NCBI GenBank assembly: GCA_012517855.1
Contig: JAAYUD010000067.1
Span: 100,802 to 164,801 of the forward strand
DNA length: 64,000 nucleotides
Source: Bacteroidales bacterium
GTDB taxonomy: Bacteria; Bacteroidota; Bacteroidia; Bacteroidales; Bacteroidaceae
Reading direction: 5' to 3'
In this document: piece by piece, positions 47,914 through 56,238 of the stretch
How positions within the stretch are numbered: position 1 is the first letter of the stretch
Layout: every line of letters begins with the position of its first letter
Program-made: the position numbers and the translations under genes
The notes under the pieces: model-generated
What the model was told of the DNA's origin: nothing
Database searches by the model: none
Seen by the model: only the letters and a program-made list of their open reading frames with translations

Positions 47914-49623
47914 TTAGTGTAAACTTAATGATTCTGCTATAGTGCTGAGTGCATGAGCAGGAAAGAATGATAGGGCAGCTACAATGAAAATGACGGCAAA
48001 CGTCATTGCTGCGAATGTTACGGTATCTGTTCGTAGCGTACCGGCACCTTCGGGGATGTGCTTCTTATCGGCCAATAATCCGGCAATGGCCACTTGTCCG
48101 ATGATAGGCAAGTATCTGCCTATTATCAATACGATGGCACAGGAGAAATTCCAAAACCAGGTATTGTCTTTCAATCCTTCAAAACCCGAACCGTTGTTGG
48201 CTGCGCATGAGGTATATTCATAAAACATCTCGCTTAGTCCGTGGTACCCGGAATTATTGAGCCATCCCCCTTCGCCCGCTACAAAATGCGGCGCATGAAT
48301 AAATATATAAGCTGCTAAGGCTGTACTTGTGAGGATAATGAAGGGATGTAGTAGCGCCACTATTGAAGCAATTTTCATTTCTTTTGCTTCTATTTTCTTT
48401 CCCAAAAACTCTGGCGTTCGTCCCACCATCAATCCGCTAATGAATACCGCAATGATGATAAAGGTGAAGTAATTCATCCAACCTACGCCTACACCGCCGA
48501 ACCATGTATTGATTTGCATATTCAGCATTTCTACCAATCCGGATATAGGCTTCATTGAGTCGTGCATACCGTTGATAGAACCGTTGGATGTCGCTGTGGT
48601 AGAAACACTCCATAAGGCTGTGGCCGCAGATCCGAAGCGAACTTCTTTGCCTTCTGTCGTGCCTTGGTGTTGAGCAATGCCCATCGCACTGATTCTGGGA
48701 TTTCCGGTTGTTTCTTGGTTGACGTTGATCACCACTCCAATGAGATATGCACACAACATAACTCCGAAAATACTATAACCGAGTTTTTTCTTTTTAATGT
48801 AAAACCCGAATGCCAACGCCATAGCCATAGGAATAATCATGATGGCTATACATTCTAACATATTAGTCAGATAGGTCGGATTTTCGAGCGGATGCGAAGA
48901 GTTTGCTCCGAAATATCCGCCACCGTTTGTTCCCAATTGCTTGATAGCAACAATAGCGGCAACAGGCCCTTGGGATATCATTTGGGTACTTCCTTCTATA
49001 TTTGTAACTTTCATCTTTCCGTTAAATCCCATCGGAGTACCTTCTATAATGAGAATAAAACCCAGGATTAACGAAAGCGGAAGTAATATTCGGGTGACGC
49101 TCAATACCAAGTACTTCCAAAAATTACCGATTGTCTTAGTGGTCTTTTGCGCCAATGCTGTCATAATTCCCGCCATGGCTGCCATGCCTGTAGCTGCTGT
49201 AATAAATTGAAACAGCATAACGACGAACAGTTGAGTGAAATATGTCAAACCGCTCTCTCCACTATAATGTTGCAAATTGCAATTTACCAGAAAACTGATG
49301 CATGTATTGAATGCTTGATGACAAGTTTGTCCGATATTTGCATCGGGATTGAGAGGTAATGACCCCTGGCATACTAGTAGAATCATGCCCCAGAAAAACC
49401 AAAAGAAGTTGATGCTGAGCAGTGCTTTCAAAAACTGCTTCCAGTTCATCTCATTGTTTGGATTGATTCCTGAAATGCGGAACATAAGATTCTCTAGTGG
49501 CTTCATAAAGTCCAATAAGCTCTTTTCGCCCTTATAGACTTTTGAGATATATTTTCCTAACGGATAACTGATGGCGAGCATCAGAATGACCTGAACAATC
49601 ACGCCTAAAATTTCTGTATTCAT
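47914..49623 (-). CDS. kdpA: Potassium-transporting ATPase subunit A
   Basis: 569 residues. Channel-like K+ translocating subunit with four pore repeats: visible selectivity-type loops include [35 protein letters not shown] and [14 protein letters not shown]. Start [20 protein letters not shown]. It follows kdpF by 13 bases. Together with KdpB, KdpC and KdpF it forms the high-affinity K+ pump used at limiting K+. Confidence 0.97.
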   Translation of the reverse strand: MNTEILGVIVQVILMLAISYPLGKYISKVYKGEKSLLDFMKPLENLMFRISGINPNNEMNWKQFLKALLSINFFWFFWGMILLVCQGSLPLNPDANIGQTCHQAFNTCISFLVNCNLQHYSGESGLTYFTQLFVVMLFQFITAATGMAAMAGIMTALAQKTTKTIGNFWKYLVLSVTRILLPLSLILGFILIIEGTPMGFNGKMKVTNIEGSTQMISQGPVAAIVAIKQLGTNGGGYFGANSSHPLENPTYLTNMLECIAIMIIPMAMALAFGFYIKKKKLGYSIFGVMLCAYLIGVVINVNQETTGNPRISAMGIAQHQGTTEGKEVRFGSAATALWSVSTTATSNGSINGMHDSMKPISGLVEMLNMQINTWFGGVGVGWMNYFTFIIIAVFISGLMVGRTPEFLGKKIEAKEMKIASIVALLHPFIILTSTALAAYIFIHAPHFVAGEGGWLNNSGYHGLSEMFYEYTSCAANNGSGFEGLKDNTWFWNFSCAIVLIIGRYLPIIGQVAIAGLLADKKHIPEGAGTLRTDTVTFAAMTFAVIFIVAALSFFPAHALSTIAESLSLH

Positions 49624-49636
49624 ATGTCTTTACGTT

Positions 49637-49717
49637 TCAAAATTTTTCCGGCTTTATAAGTACATACGTTAAGTAGCCGAACATTATAATACCTATGAAA
49701 AATAATATGGTATACAT
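49637..49717 (-). CDS. kdpF: KdpF, 26-residue subunit of the Kdp ATPase
   Basis: Translates as MYTILFFIGIIMFGYLTYVL followed by IKPEKF and TGA. A single hydrophobic helix ending in KPEKF is the hallmark of KdpF, which stabilises the Kdp complex in the membrane. An AGGAGG sits 6 bases before the ATG (49724-49729), one of the best ribosome sites in the window. Lies 13 bases before kdpA. Easily missed because of its size. Confidence 0.88.
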   Translation of the reverse strand: MYTILFFIGIIMFGYLTYVLIKPEKF

Positions 49718-49736
49718 ATTGAACCTCCTTTTTTAT

Positions 49737-49835
49737 TTAGATTTTGTCGAACCAATCGATACATTTAAGAAACAGACCGAAGCAAATAACTCCGCTCAGT
49801 ATACATACTAAAAAACCAATGCTAAATAGTTCCAT
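49737..49835 (-). CDS. 32-residue membrane mini-protein at the head of the kdp operon
   Basis: Translates as MELFSIGFLVCILSGVICFG followed by LFLKCIDWFDKI and TAA: one transmembrane helix with a short C-terminal tail. It lies 19 bases before kdpF in the same direction. I know of no named subunit of this type; similar short frames precede kdpF in some Bacteroides, from memory only. It may be an additional small subunit of the pump or a leader peptide. AGAAG at 49840-49844 is a modest ribosome site. Confidence 0.6.
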   Translation of the reverse strand: MELFSIGFLVCILSGVICFGLFLKCIDWFDKI

Positions 49836-50079
49836 GATACTTCTTTTTAATCGTTTATAATATTTCTTATTTTAATAAATACGAATTGTATGCCGTAAAA
49901 AGAATAAGAGTGGTAACCTATTATATAATAGTATATTAAAAGCAAGAAGTGTGGTTGAGGGGGAAATGAACCATTTCATTTTGGAAGGGTCCTTTTTTCA
50001 TTTTGGAAGGGTCTAGTGCTGTTTGGTTTGGTTAACTGCTGCGTTCTTTAAAAAAGAATTTAGCATAGGATGTGTATAG
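49836..50079. other. kdp regulatory region
   Basis: Spacer between the regulator gene and the kdp structural genes. It holds two 18-bp direct repeats (49974-49991, 49996-50013) and, closer to kdp, a minus-strand TTGC (near 49951) that could be the -12 part of a sigma-54 promoter, but no GG at the -24 position. No TAnnTTTG was found. Confidence 0.5.
49974..50013. promoter_or_regulatory. Two 18-bp direct repeats, candidate activator sites for kdp
   Basis: TTTCATTTTGGAAGGGTC occurs at 49974-49991 and 49996-50013, period 22 bases (about two helical turns), about 140 bases upstream of the first kdp mini-gene. The position matches that of enhancer sites for NtrC-type regulators, such as the one encoded at 50080. 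Confidence 0.65.
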
Positions 50080-51423
50080 CTATTGACCGTTGGCAATACC
50101 ATATTCTTCTATCTTACGGTATAGTGTGGTCAGTCCAATTTTGAGCAATCGGGCGGTTTCTGTCTTGTTGCCTCCCGTATATTTTAGTATCTTGGCTATA
50201 TGACTCTTTTCTACTGAAGCCAAATCGAATGAGGAGCTATTGTCGCATTGTTGCATTTGTATTTCAAGCGGAAGATCCAGAGCGTCCAGTTCTTCGTCCG
50301 AAGTAAGAATAATACTTCGTTCTATGGTGTTGCGCAGTTCTCTGATATTTCCTCTCCATGGATAGTTTTTAATAGCTTTTATAAAAGATTCGTCCATGCC
50401 TCTCACATTCTTTTTCATCTTTTCGGCAAAAGCTTGAGTGAACTTTTGAGCCAGTTCGACAATATCATTGCCACGTTCTCTAAGAGGTGGTAGCTCTATT
50501 GTGAAAACAGATATTCTGTAGTATAAATCTTCTCTAAATTCGTTTCGTCCTATCGCTTCCTTTAGATTTTTATTGGTAGCAGCAATCATTCGGGCATTTA
50601 CTTTTTTTGTTTTAGTGTCACCTACCGGAATGAATTCGCCAGTTTCGAGTACTCGAAGCAATTTTACTTGTAGTTCCAATGGCATTTCTCCTACCTCATC
50701 TAAAAAGATAGTTCCGCCATCGGCTTGTTCGAATAGTCCTTTTTTATCTTTTGTTGCGCCGGTAAAAGCTCCCGCTTTATATCCGAATAGTTCGCTTTCT
50801 AGCAGTTCGCGACTTAATGCACCGCAATTGACAGCTACAAAACTTTTGTTTTTGCGTTGGCTGGCCTCATGGATTGCCGTGGCAAAGACTTCCTTCCCGG
50901 TGCCTGTTTCGCCGGTCAGTAGTATAGCTGTATCTGTAGGAGCTACTTTCTGAGCCATCGTGACAGCCTGACTCAACGATTTGGAGGAGCCGATGATAGA
51001 ATCGAAAGTATATTCCTTACCGATGATAGATTGAAGTTTGTTTACTCGCTTGGCTAAATGTATTTTGTCGGAGACATTGGACAACATAGGAATAATTCTA
51101 TTGTTGTCATCTCCTTTTGTCAAATAATCATAGGCACCGTTTTTGATAGATCTGACTCCGTCGGCAATATTTCCATGAGCAGTAAGCATAATGATTTCAC
51201 CTTCCGGAGACAGTCTTTTTAAGAGCGGAATAGCATCTACTCCATTTCCATCGGGGAGCAATACATCGCACAGAATAATATCTGGATGGTGAAGCGAAAT
51301 TTGTTTTTGTGCTGAAGTGAGATCTTCGGCTTGCAGAACTTCGTAACCTTCCAATGAAATAATTCTAGCTAGCAGTGTCCTTAACTGTGCTTCATCATCA
51401 ATTATTAATACTTTTATAGCCAT
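50080..51423 (-). CDS. NtrC-family sigma-54-dependent response regulator, kdp-linked
   Basis: 447 residues: receiver (about 4-115) with D53 in IILCDVLLPDG, AAA+ domain (about 140-365) with Walker A LTGETGTGKEVFA, the sigma-54 contact GAFTGA, Walker B GGTIFLDEVGEMP and RISVFTIELPPLRER, and a Fis-type helix-turn-helix at the end (GNKTETARLLKIGLTTLYRK). It replaces the OmpR-type KdpE of other bacteria and should activate kdpFABC with sigma-54. It has its own consensus promoter at 51446-51476, placed at the end of tatD. Confidence 0.92.
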   Translation of the reverse strand: MAIKVLIIDDEAQLRTLLARIISLEGYEVLQAEDLTSAQKQISLHHPDIILCDVLLPDGNGVDAIPLLKRLSPEGEIIMLTAHGNIADGVRSIKNGAYDYLTKGDDNNRIIPMLSNVSDKIHLAKRVNKLQSIIGKEYTFDSIIGSSKSLSQAVTMAQKVAPTDTAILLTGETGTGKEVFATAIHEASQRKNKSFVAVNCGALSRELLESELFGYKAGAFTGATKDKKGLFEQADGGTIFLDEVGEMPLELQVKLLRVLETGEFIPVGDTKTKKVNARMIAATNKNLKEAIGRNEFREDLYYRISVFTIELPPLRERGNDIVELAQKFTQAFAEKMKKNVRGMDESFIKAIKNYPWRGNIRELRNTIERSIILTSDEELDALDLPLEIQMQQCDNSSSFDLASVEKSHIAKILKYTGGNKTETARLLKIGLTTLYRKIEEYGIANGQ

Positions 51424-51445
51424 CTTTTATTTTTGATCGGTAACA

Positions 51446-51476
51446 CAAAAGTACGTGATTAATTTTAATTTGCAAA
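51446..51476 (-). promoter_or_regulatory. Promoter of the NtrC-type regulator gene
   Basis: Minus-strand TTTG (51473-51476), 19-base spacer, TACTTTTG (51446-51453): a full consensus match. The -33 element abuts the tatD stop codon. Confidence 0.8.
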
Positions 51477-52250
51477 TTATATCATTCTGAATAATTTGAG
51501 AGCATTGATGGCCGTTCGTTTTGCTACTTGCTCGGGCTTCATATCGTATAGGTAAGCAACTTTGTTGAGCGTGTGTACAATGTATGAACTTTCATTGCGT
51601 TTTCCACGGAATGGCACAGGTGTGAGGTAGGGGGCATCTGTTTCGAGTACGATACGATCGAGTGAAATGTTGTGAAGCACGTCGGGGATTACTGAACTGC
51701 GGTAAGTGACAATGCCGTTGATCCCGAGAAGGAATCCTGGCATTTCAAGCATTTTGATCGCTTCAAACGGATTGCCCGTATAGCTATGGAAGATACCTCT
51801 TAATGGGGTGTCGCGATAGTGATCGAGTACGTTCATCAGATCGTCAAACGCATCTCTGCAATGAATAATGATCGGGAGATCCGTTTCGAGTGCCCAGCAT
51901 ACTTGTTGTTCGAAAACGGCGAGTTGTTGTTTCAAGTAAGTTTTATCCCAATGTAAATCTAGCCCTACTTCTCCGATGCCAACAAAATTATTTTCACCTT
52001 TCAGTGCGTCTTCTATTTTCATCAGTTCGCTTTTATAGGCTTCTTTCACCGATTCAGGATGTAGTCCTATCATGGGGAAACAGTAAGCGGGATATTTTTT
52101 GCAAACATTAAGTAGCGGTTCTATAGTCGTGCTATCTTCATTTGGTAAGAATATGTGAGTGATGCCGGCGTCTTTGGCGCGTTGTATCACTTCGGGAAGA
52201 TCGTCTTTGAATTCTTCTCCGTAAATATGTGAATGAGTATCTATGAGCAT
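51477..52250 (-). CDS. tatD: TatD-family metal-dependent hydrolase / DNase
   Basis: 257 residues. Motifs: MLIDTHSHIYGEEF (metal HxH), GLHPESVKEAY, GEVGLDLHWDKTYLKQQLAV (Glu ligand), LPIIIHCRDAFDDL, GIFHSYTGNP and LETDAPYLTPVPFRGKRNES. TatD proteins are 3'-5' exonucleases or general phosphoesterases linked to DNA repair or RNA quality control. 16 bases after the polyprenyl synthase gene and cotranscribed with it. Confidence 0.93.
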   Translation of the reverse strand: MLIDTHSHIYGEEFKDDLPEVIQRAKDAGITHIFLPNEDSTTIEPLLNVCKKYPAYCFPMIGLHPESVKEAYKSELMKIEDALKGENNFVGIGEVGLDLHWDKTYLKQQLAVFEQQVCWALETDLPIIIHCRDAFDDLMNVLDHYRDTPLRGIFHSYTGNPFEAIKMLEMPGFLLGINGIVTYRSSVIPDVLHNISLDRIVLETDAPYLTPVPFRGKRNESSYIVHTLNKVAYLYDMKPEQVAKRTAINALKLFRMI

Positions 52251-52266
52251 TTTCTCTTTTTGGGGG

Positions 52267-53241
52267 CTACATTTTGCGGTGCATCAGTTTTTGGGAGTAG
52301 TTTTTGAGAGCTTGTTTTCTCTCTTTGTTAACCGAAACTCGTTCCAAGCATCTGAGCCCTTCTGTATAATAGTCTTCAATGATTTTATTACAGTAAGAAG
52401 AAATATTCAGTTGGGTATAAATGTTTGTTACCGTTGTAATTTTCTCTTTCGGATCAAATTCTTTTTTCGAGAGCCATCTACCAAGTTCTTTCTGCTGCGT
52501 ATCGTTGGCAATAGAGAGGGCTTTGATGAGCAGATAGGTCTTCTTGTTACAGAGTATGTCGCCACCGATATTTTTGCCGAAGTTTTCGGCATTGCCATAC
52601 ACATCAAGATAGTCGTCTTGCAATTGGAAAGCAAGGCCTATCTGGATACCGAATTGATAAAGTTGCTCGGCATCCTCGTCGGACGCACCTGCCAAGACGG
52701 CGCCTATTTTCAAACTGGCCGCCAATAACACGGCTGTCTTGAGGCGAATCATTTCTATATATTCTGCTTCGGCTACGTCGTTACGTTGTTCGAATTCCAT
52801 ATCCAGCTCTTGCCCTTCACAAATTTCCATTGCAGTTCTATTGAATATTTTTAGAACTTTCGAAAGGTATTGATCTTTGCAGTTCGATAAATATTGATAC
52901 GCCAATACTGTCATAGCATCACCCGAGAGAATAGCGGTGTTGCTATTCCATTTAATATGAACGGTAGGATTGCTACGCCGTTTGTCAGCACAGTCCATCA
53001 AGTCGTCATGTAATAGAGTGAAATTGTGGTATATTTCTACTCCTGCTGCTTGGTCGAGAATGCTGTCTGTATTCTCTTTGAAGAGCTCGTATGCCATAAT
53101 CATTAGTGTAGGGCGTATTCTTTTACCGCCTAATGAAAGAACATATTCAATAGGATCATATAAGCCTTTCGGGTTGCGTGAATAGGTTAGATCTTTTAAG
53201 TACCTGTTGATTTTTTCTGATATTTGATTAGCTGATAACAT
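52267..53241 (-). CDS. Trans-polyprenyl diphosphate synthase
   Basis: 324 residues. Condenses isopentenyl diphosphate onto allylic diphosphates. The first Asp-rich motif is LLHDDLMDCADKRRSNPT (DDxxD type with two residues between) and the second LQDDYLDVYG; the basic patch GGKRIRPTLM is intact. Chain length cannot be fixed: residues before the first motif (EIYHNFTLL) suggest a short or medium product such as farnesyl or geranylgeranyl diphosphate. It uses products of the MEP pathway, whose dxs and ispH are also in this window. Confidence 0.9.
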   Translation of the reverse strand: MLSANQISEKINRYLKDLTYSRNPKGLYDPIEYVLSLGGKRIRPTLMIMAYELFKENTDSILDQAAGVEIYHNFTLLHDDLMDCADKRRSNPTVHIKWNSNTAILSGDAMTVLAYQYLSNCKDQYLSKVLKIFNRTAMEICEGQELDMEFEQRNDVAEAEYIEMIRLKTAVLLAASLKIGAVLAGASDEDAEQLYQFGIQIGLAFQLQDDYLDVYGNAENFGKNIGGDILCNKKTYLLIKALSIANDTQQKELGRWLSKKEFDPKEKITTVTNIYTQLNISSYCNKIIEDYYTEGLRCLERVSVNKERKQALKNYSQKLMHRKM

Positions 53242-53301
53242 ACGTATAGGTAATAAATAGACTGTTAGACAATAATATGATAGAATGCAAGTCGACTTCT
53301 G

Positions 53302-54129
53302 TTAGTTCAGGCGGAATACGACTGGAAGTACACAGCGAGCTCTGATAGGTTTGCCTTTCTTCTTGGCAGGTACCCATTTGGGCATTGAGCGGATGACCCG
53401 CAAAGCTTCGTCATCAAGATAGATTCCTGCGCCCCTTATGATGCGGCAGTCACTTATAGAACCGTCAATGTTGACGATGAACTGTACGGTAACTTCTCCT
53501 TGCATGTTATATCTTTGCGCCCAAAAAGGGTATTTGATATTTGCACTAAGAAATTTCATTAATTCTGGTTGTCCACCGGGAAACTCCGGCATGCTTTCTA
53601 TGATTTCATAATGCATTTTCCCATCAGGTTTCATTTCGGGAACCAATTCTTCGGGGAGTGCATATTGTGCTGTGTCTTTCTTGTCATTAAGGAGCAAATC
53701 TTGTTTACTGTTCACAAAGGCTTGCTCTCCTCTTGCTATATCTTGTTGGGTTACTTCGTCATCACGGGTAATAACAGGCGCTACAAATTTGATCATTTTA
53801 GTCAAATCTTTCTTATCCATATTAGGTTCTATAGGCGAAAGGTTTATTTTAGGTTTGACTTCTTTTATTTTCAATACCGGTGGCTTATCAAGCCTTGAAA
53901 TAGTCGTAACTTGGGTGAGGTCCAAATTATTGTCTTCTTTCAACGATATGATTTTGATGATAATAGAAGGGAGAAAGAATATTATTGCAATGGCGGAAAT
54001 GACCCATATCATGGCTATGGTATGGCGTTTGGCCGCTCCTTTGCGAATAACATAAGCACCGTAAGACTTATTCTTACCTTCGAAAATGATATCGCACCAT
54101 TCTTTATTTAATAAGTAGTCTTTTAACAT
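53302..54129 (-). CDS. tonB: TonB-family energy-transducing protein
   Basis: 275 residues. A cytoplasmic start (LNKEWCDIIFEGKNKSYGAY) typical of Bacteroidota TonB, one membrane helix (about 38-62), a Pro/Lys linker region, and the C-terminal TonB domain (about 190-275: FPGGQPELMKFLSANIKYP, GEVTVQFIVNIDGSI, and ALRVIRSMPKWVPAKKKGKP). It couples the proton motive force to TonB-dependent receptors in the outer membrane. Promoter motif TATCTTTG at 54149-54156. 60 bases before the polyprenyl synthase gene. Confidence 0.93.
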   Translation of the reverse strand: MLKDYLLNKEWCDIIFEGKNKSYGAYVIRKGAAKRHTIAMIWVISAIAIIFFLPSIIIKIISLKEDNNLDLTQVTTISRLDKPPVLKIKEVKPKINLSPIEPNMDKKDLTKMIKFVAPVITRDDEVTQQDIARGEQAFVNSKQDLLLNDKKDTAQYALPEELVPEMKPDGKMHYEIIESMPEFPGGQPELMKFLSANIKYPFWAQRYNMQGEVTVQFIVNIDGSISDCRIIRGAGIYLDDEALRVIRSMPKWVPAKKKGKPIRARCVLPVVFRLN

Positions 54130-54148
54130 TCTACCATTGGTTTGGGCG

Positions 54149-54156
54149 CAAAGATA
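54149..54156 (-). promoter_or_regulatory. -7 element of tonB-polyprenyl synthase-tatD
   Basis: Minus-strand TATCTTTG, 20 bases before the tonB start codon; -33 element not clear. Confidence 0.55.
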
Positions 54157-54260
54157 CGGCTTTTTTATATGCCATGGTTTATTATTTTATTTTTTTAATT
54201 TTTGTACACCAGAACACTGATTTTAGTTATCAAATAATCTATTGATTGTAGAAAATAGTG

Positions 54261-54268
54261 TATCTTTG
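54261..54268 (+). promoter_or_regulatory. -7 element of cmk-ispH
   Basis: TATCTTTG, 51 bases before the cmk ATG at 54319. No clean TTTG at 19-21 bases upstream. Confidence 0.55.
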
Positions 54269-54318
54269 AAGCCGAAAATAGGGAACTTTTATTGTTTTAG
54301 AAGTTTAAATGTTTGAGA

Positions 54319-55014
54319 ATGAAGAAGATTGTTGTGGCTATAGATGGCTTTTCATCGTGTGGAAAAAGTACGATGGCAAAAGACTTGGCTAAAGAAATAG
54401 GATATATTTATATTGATACGGGTGCGATGTATCGGACCGTAACATTATATTGCATACGTAAGGGGCTTTTTAGTGATAAGGGCCTTGATATAGAGGCATT
54501 GCGCCAGTGCATGGACCAAATTAAAATTTCATTTCTTCTCAATTCGCATACCGGGCGTCCCGATACTTATCTGAATGATCGTTGCGTAGAGGATGAAATT
54601 CGTAGCATGGAGGTCTCGTCTAAAGTGAGTATCGTAAGTACGGTAGGTTTTGTTCGTTCGGCAATGGTAGCTCAACAACAGGAAATGGGTAAACAGAAAG
54701 GAATTGTGATGGATGGACGCGATATAGGTACTGTTGTGTTTCCGCAAGCTGAACTTAAAATCTTTGTAACGGCACGTGCCGATGTTCGTGCTCAACGCCG
54801 TTACGATGAATTGAAGACAAAAGGTAGTGATCCTGTTTACGAAGAAATACTACAAAATGTAGAAGAACGAGACCGTATAGATCAGACGAGGGCGATAAGT
54901 CCTTTGCGTCGGGCTACTGATGCACTATTGCTTGATAACTCGGATATGACGATTGTGCAACAGAAAGAATGGCTTTTTAAAGCTTTTGCAGAAGCTCTTG
55001 AAAGAGCTAAATAG
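54319..55014 (+). CDS. cmk: Cytidylate kinase
   Basis: 231 residues. Phosphorylates CMP and dCMP with ATP. Start ATG at 54319; a TTG six bases upstream is in frame but unnecessary. P-loop [51 protein letters not shown] and [20 protein letters not shown] (lid and CMP-binding parts) are present. It lies 24 bases before ispH; the cmk-ispH pairing recurs in many bacteria. Confidence 0.95.
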   Translation: MKKIVVAIDGFSSCGKSTMAKDLAKEIGYIYIDTGAMYRTVTLYCIRKGLFSDKGLDIEALRQCMDQIKISFLLNSHTGRPDTYLNDRCVEDEIRSMEVSSKVSIVSTVGFVRSAMVAQQQEMGKQKGIVMDGRDIGTVVFPQAELKIFVTARADVRAQRRYDELKTKGSDPVYEEILQNVEERDRIDQTRAISPLRRATDALLLDNSDMTIVQQKEWLFKAFAEALERAK

Positions 55015-55038
55015 TTATATTTACTTGCTCATAGATAA

Positions 55039-55917
55039 ATGGTAAAGATAGAAATTGATGAAGAATCCGGTTTTTGCTTTGGTGTAGTGAAGGCTATTCA
55101 CAAAGCTGAAGAAGAACTTGCAGAAGGCTCTCCTCTTTATTGTTTGGGCGATATCGTTCACAACAGCCGCGAAGTAGAACGGCTTAAGCAGAACGGATTG
55201 AACACGATAGAGCACGAGGACTTTTCCAAATTGCAAGGTGCTCGCGTATTGCTTCGTGCTCATGGAGAACCTCCTTCGACCTATCAGACTGCTATTCATA
55301 ATCATATTAATATTATTGATGCTACATGTCCTGTAGTATTGCATTTGCAGCAGCGCATCAAACAGCAATACTTGAGACTTAAAAGTAGTTCTTCTGACAG
55401 TCAGATTATTATATATGGTAAAAACGGACATGCCGAAGTTCTAGGGCTTGTGGGGCAGACAGAAGGGCATGCCATTGTTATCGAACATTTGGATGATGCC
55501 AAGAAATTAAATCTTAGTAAAGACACTTATCTATATTCTCAGACTACAAAATCGCTTGTCGGTTTTCGTGAAGTGGTAGAATATATCAATCAGCATATAT
55601 CACCTCAAGCTCATTTCGAGTATTTCGATACCATCTGCCGACAGGTAGCCAATCGCATTCCCAATATAAGGAAGTTTGCTTCTTCGCATGATTTGATCTT
55701 TTTTGTGAGTGGTAAGAAAAGTTCGAATGGCAAGATGTTGTTCAGTGAGTGCCTTAGTGTGAACTCTAACTCTCATCTCATTGATAGTAAAGAAGAAATA
55801 GATTTATCCTTGTTGAATGGCGTTTCGTCGATCGGAATATGCGGTGCTACTTCTACTCCCAAATGGGCGATGGAAGAAGTCTCCGACTTTCTGAAGCAAT
55901 CGTTGCAGAAGAACTAA
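55039..55917 (+). CDS. ispH: 4-hydroxy-3-methylbut-2-enyl diphosphate reductase
   Basis: 292 residues. Last enzyme of the MEP pathway, making IPP and DMAPP with a 4Fe-4S cluster. The three cluster cysteines are C13 (SGFCFGV), C97 (DATCPVV) and C200 (TICRQVANR). Other family blocks: LGDIVHNSREVERL, RAHGEPPSTY, YGKNGHAEVLGLVGQT, FVSGKKSSNGKMLF and GICGATSTPKW. Followed by a hairpin at 55931-55965. Confidence 0.96.
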   Translation: MVKIEIDEESGFCFGVVKAIHKAEEELAEGSPLYCLGDIVHNSREVERLKQNGLNTIEHEDFSKLQGARVLLRAHGEPPSTYQTAIHNHINIIDATCPVVLHLQQRIKQQYLRLKSSSSDSQIIIYGKNGHAEVLGLVGQTEGHAIVIEHLDDAKKLNLSKDTYLYSQTTKSLVGFREVVEYINQHISPQAHFEYFDTICRQVANRIPNIRKFASSHDLIFFVSGKKSSNGKMLFSECLSVNSNSHLIDSKEEIDLSLLNGVSSIGICGATSTPKWAMEEVSDFLKQSLQKN

Positions 55918-55930
55918 CCTTTTCAAAGCG

Positions 55931-55965
55931 ATAAGGACCTGACAATATTTTGGTCCTTATGTTTT
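55931..55965 (+). terminator. Terminator-like hairpin after ispH
   Basis: ATAAGGACC (55931-55939) pairs with GGTCCTTAT (55952-55960), 12-base loop, then GTTTT. The right arm can instead pair with ACATAAGGA (55973-55981), giving mutually exclusive stems. Confidence 0.65.
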
Positions 55966-56008
55966 CAAATTTACATAAGGACGAAAATAAATTTTCTCCC
56001 ATATGAAA

Positions 56009-56036
56009 CTTGCGACTCACGGCCGTGAGTCGCAAG
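56009..56036. repeat. GCGACTCA-type palindrome, copy 3
   Basis: Perfect 28-bp palindrome: CTTGCGACTCACGG followed directly by its complement, no loop. Core shared with 19454-19485 and 40473-40510; followed by ACGTCCTTATGT, a word also found in the TGACGTCC elements. Confidence 0.85.
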
Positions 56037-56238
56037 CCACGTCCTTATGTCATTGTGACAACATATAGAAGCGACTGTGGTGACTTCTATATGTTATAAC
56101 TACCACATGCAGAAGTTGTGGTGATGGCATACTTCTCAAAGGAATAATGAGAAATTATCTTTTTTGTTTTCAATAATTTATTAACCTCGTGAACCTGCGT
56201 TCTCTGTACACTTTTATGTTGTAGAGAAGTCTTAAATC

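Larger units (their letters stand above)
55918..56238. other. 321-base convergent spacer packed with hairpins
   Basis: Holds the ispH terminator-like hairpin, a competing stem using CATAAGGA, the GCGACTCA palindrome (56009-56036) and an 11-bp inverted repeat ACATATAGAAG (56061-56071) / CTTCTATATGT (56084-56094). No gene. Confidence 0.65.

Noticed and set aside
49940..49965. Sigma-54 promoter for kdp (minus-strand TTGC near 49951)
   Set aside because: The -12-like TTGC is present but the -24 GG is absent; not reported as a promoter, only as an open question.
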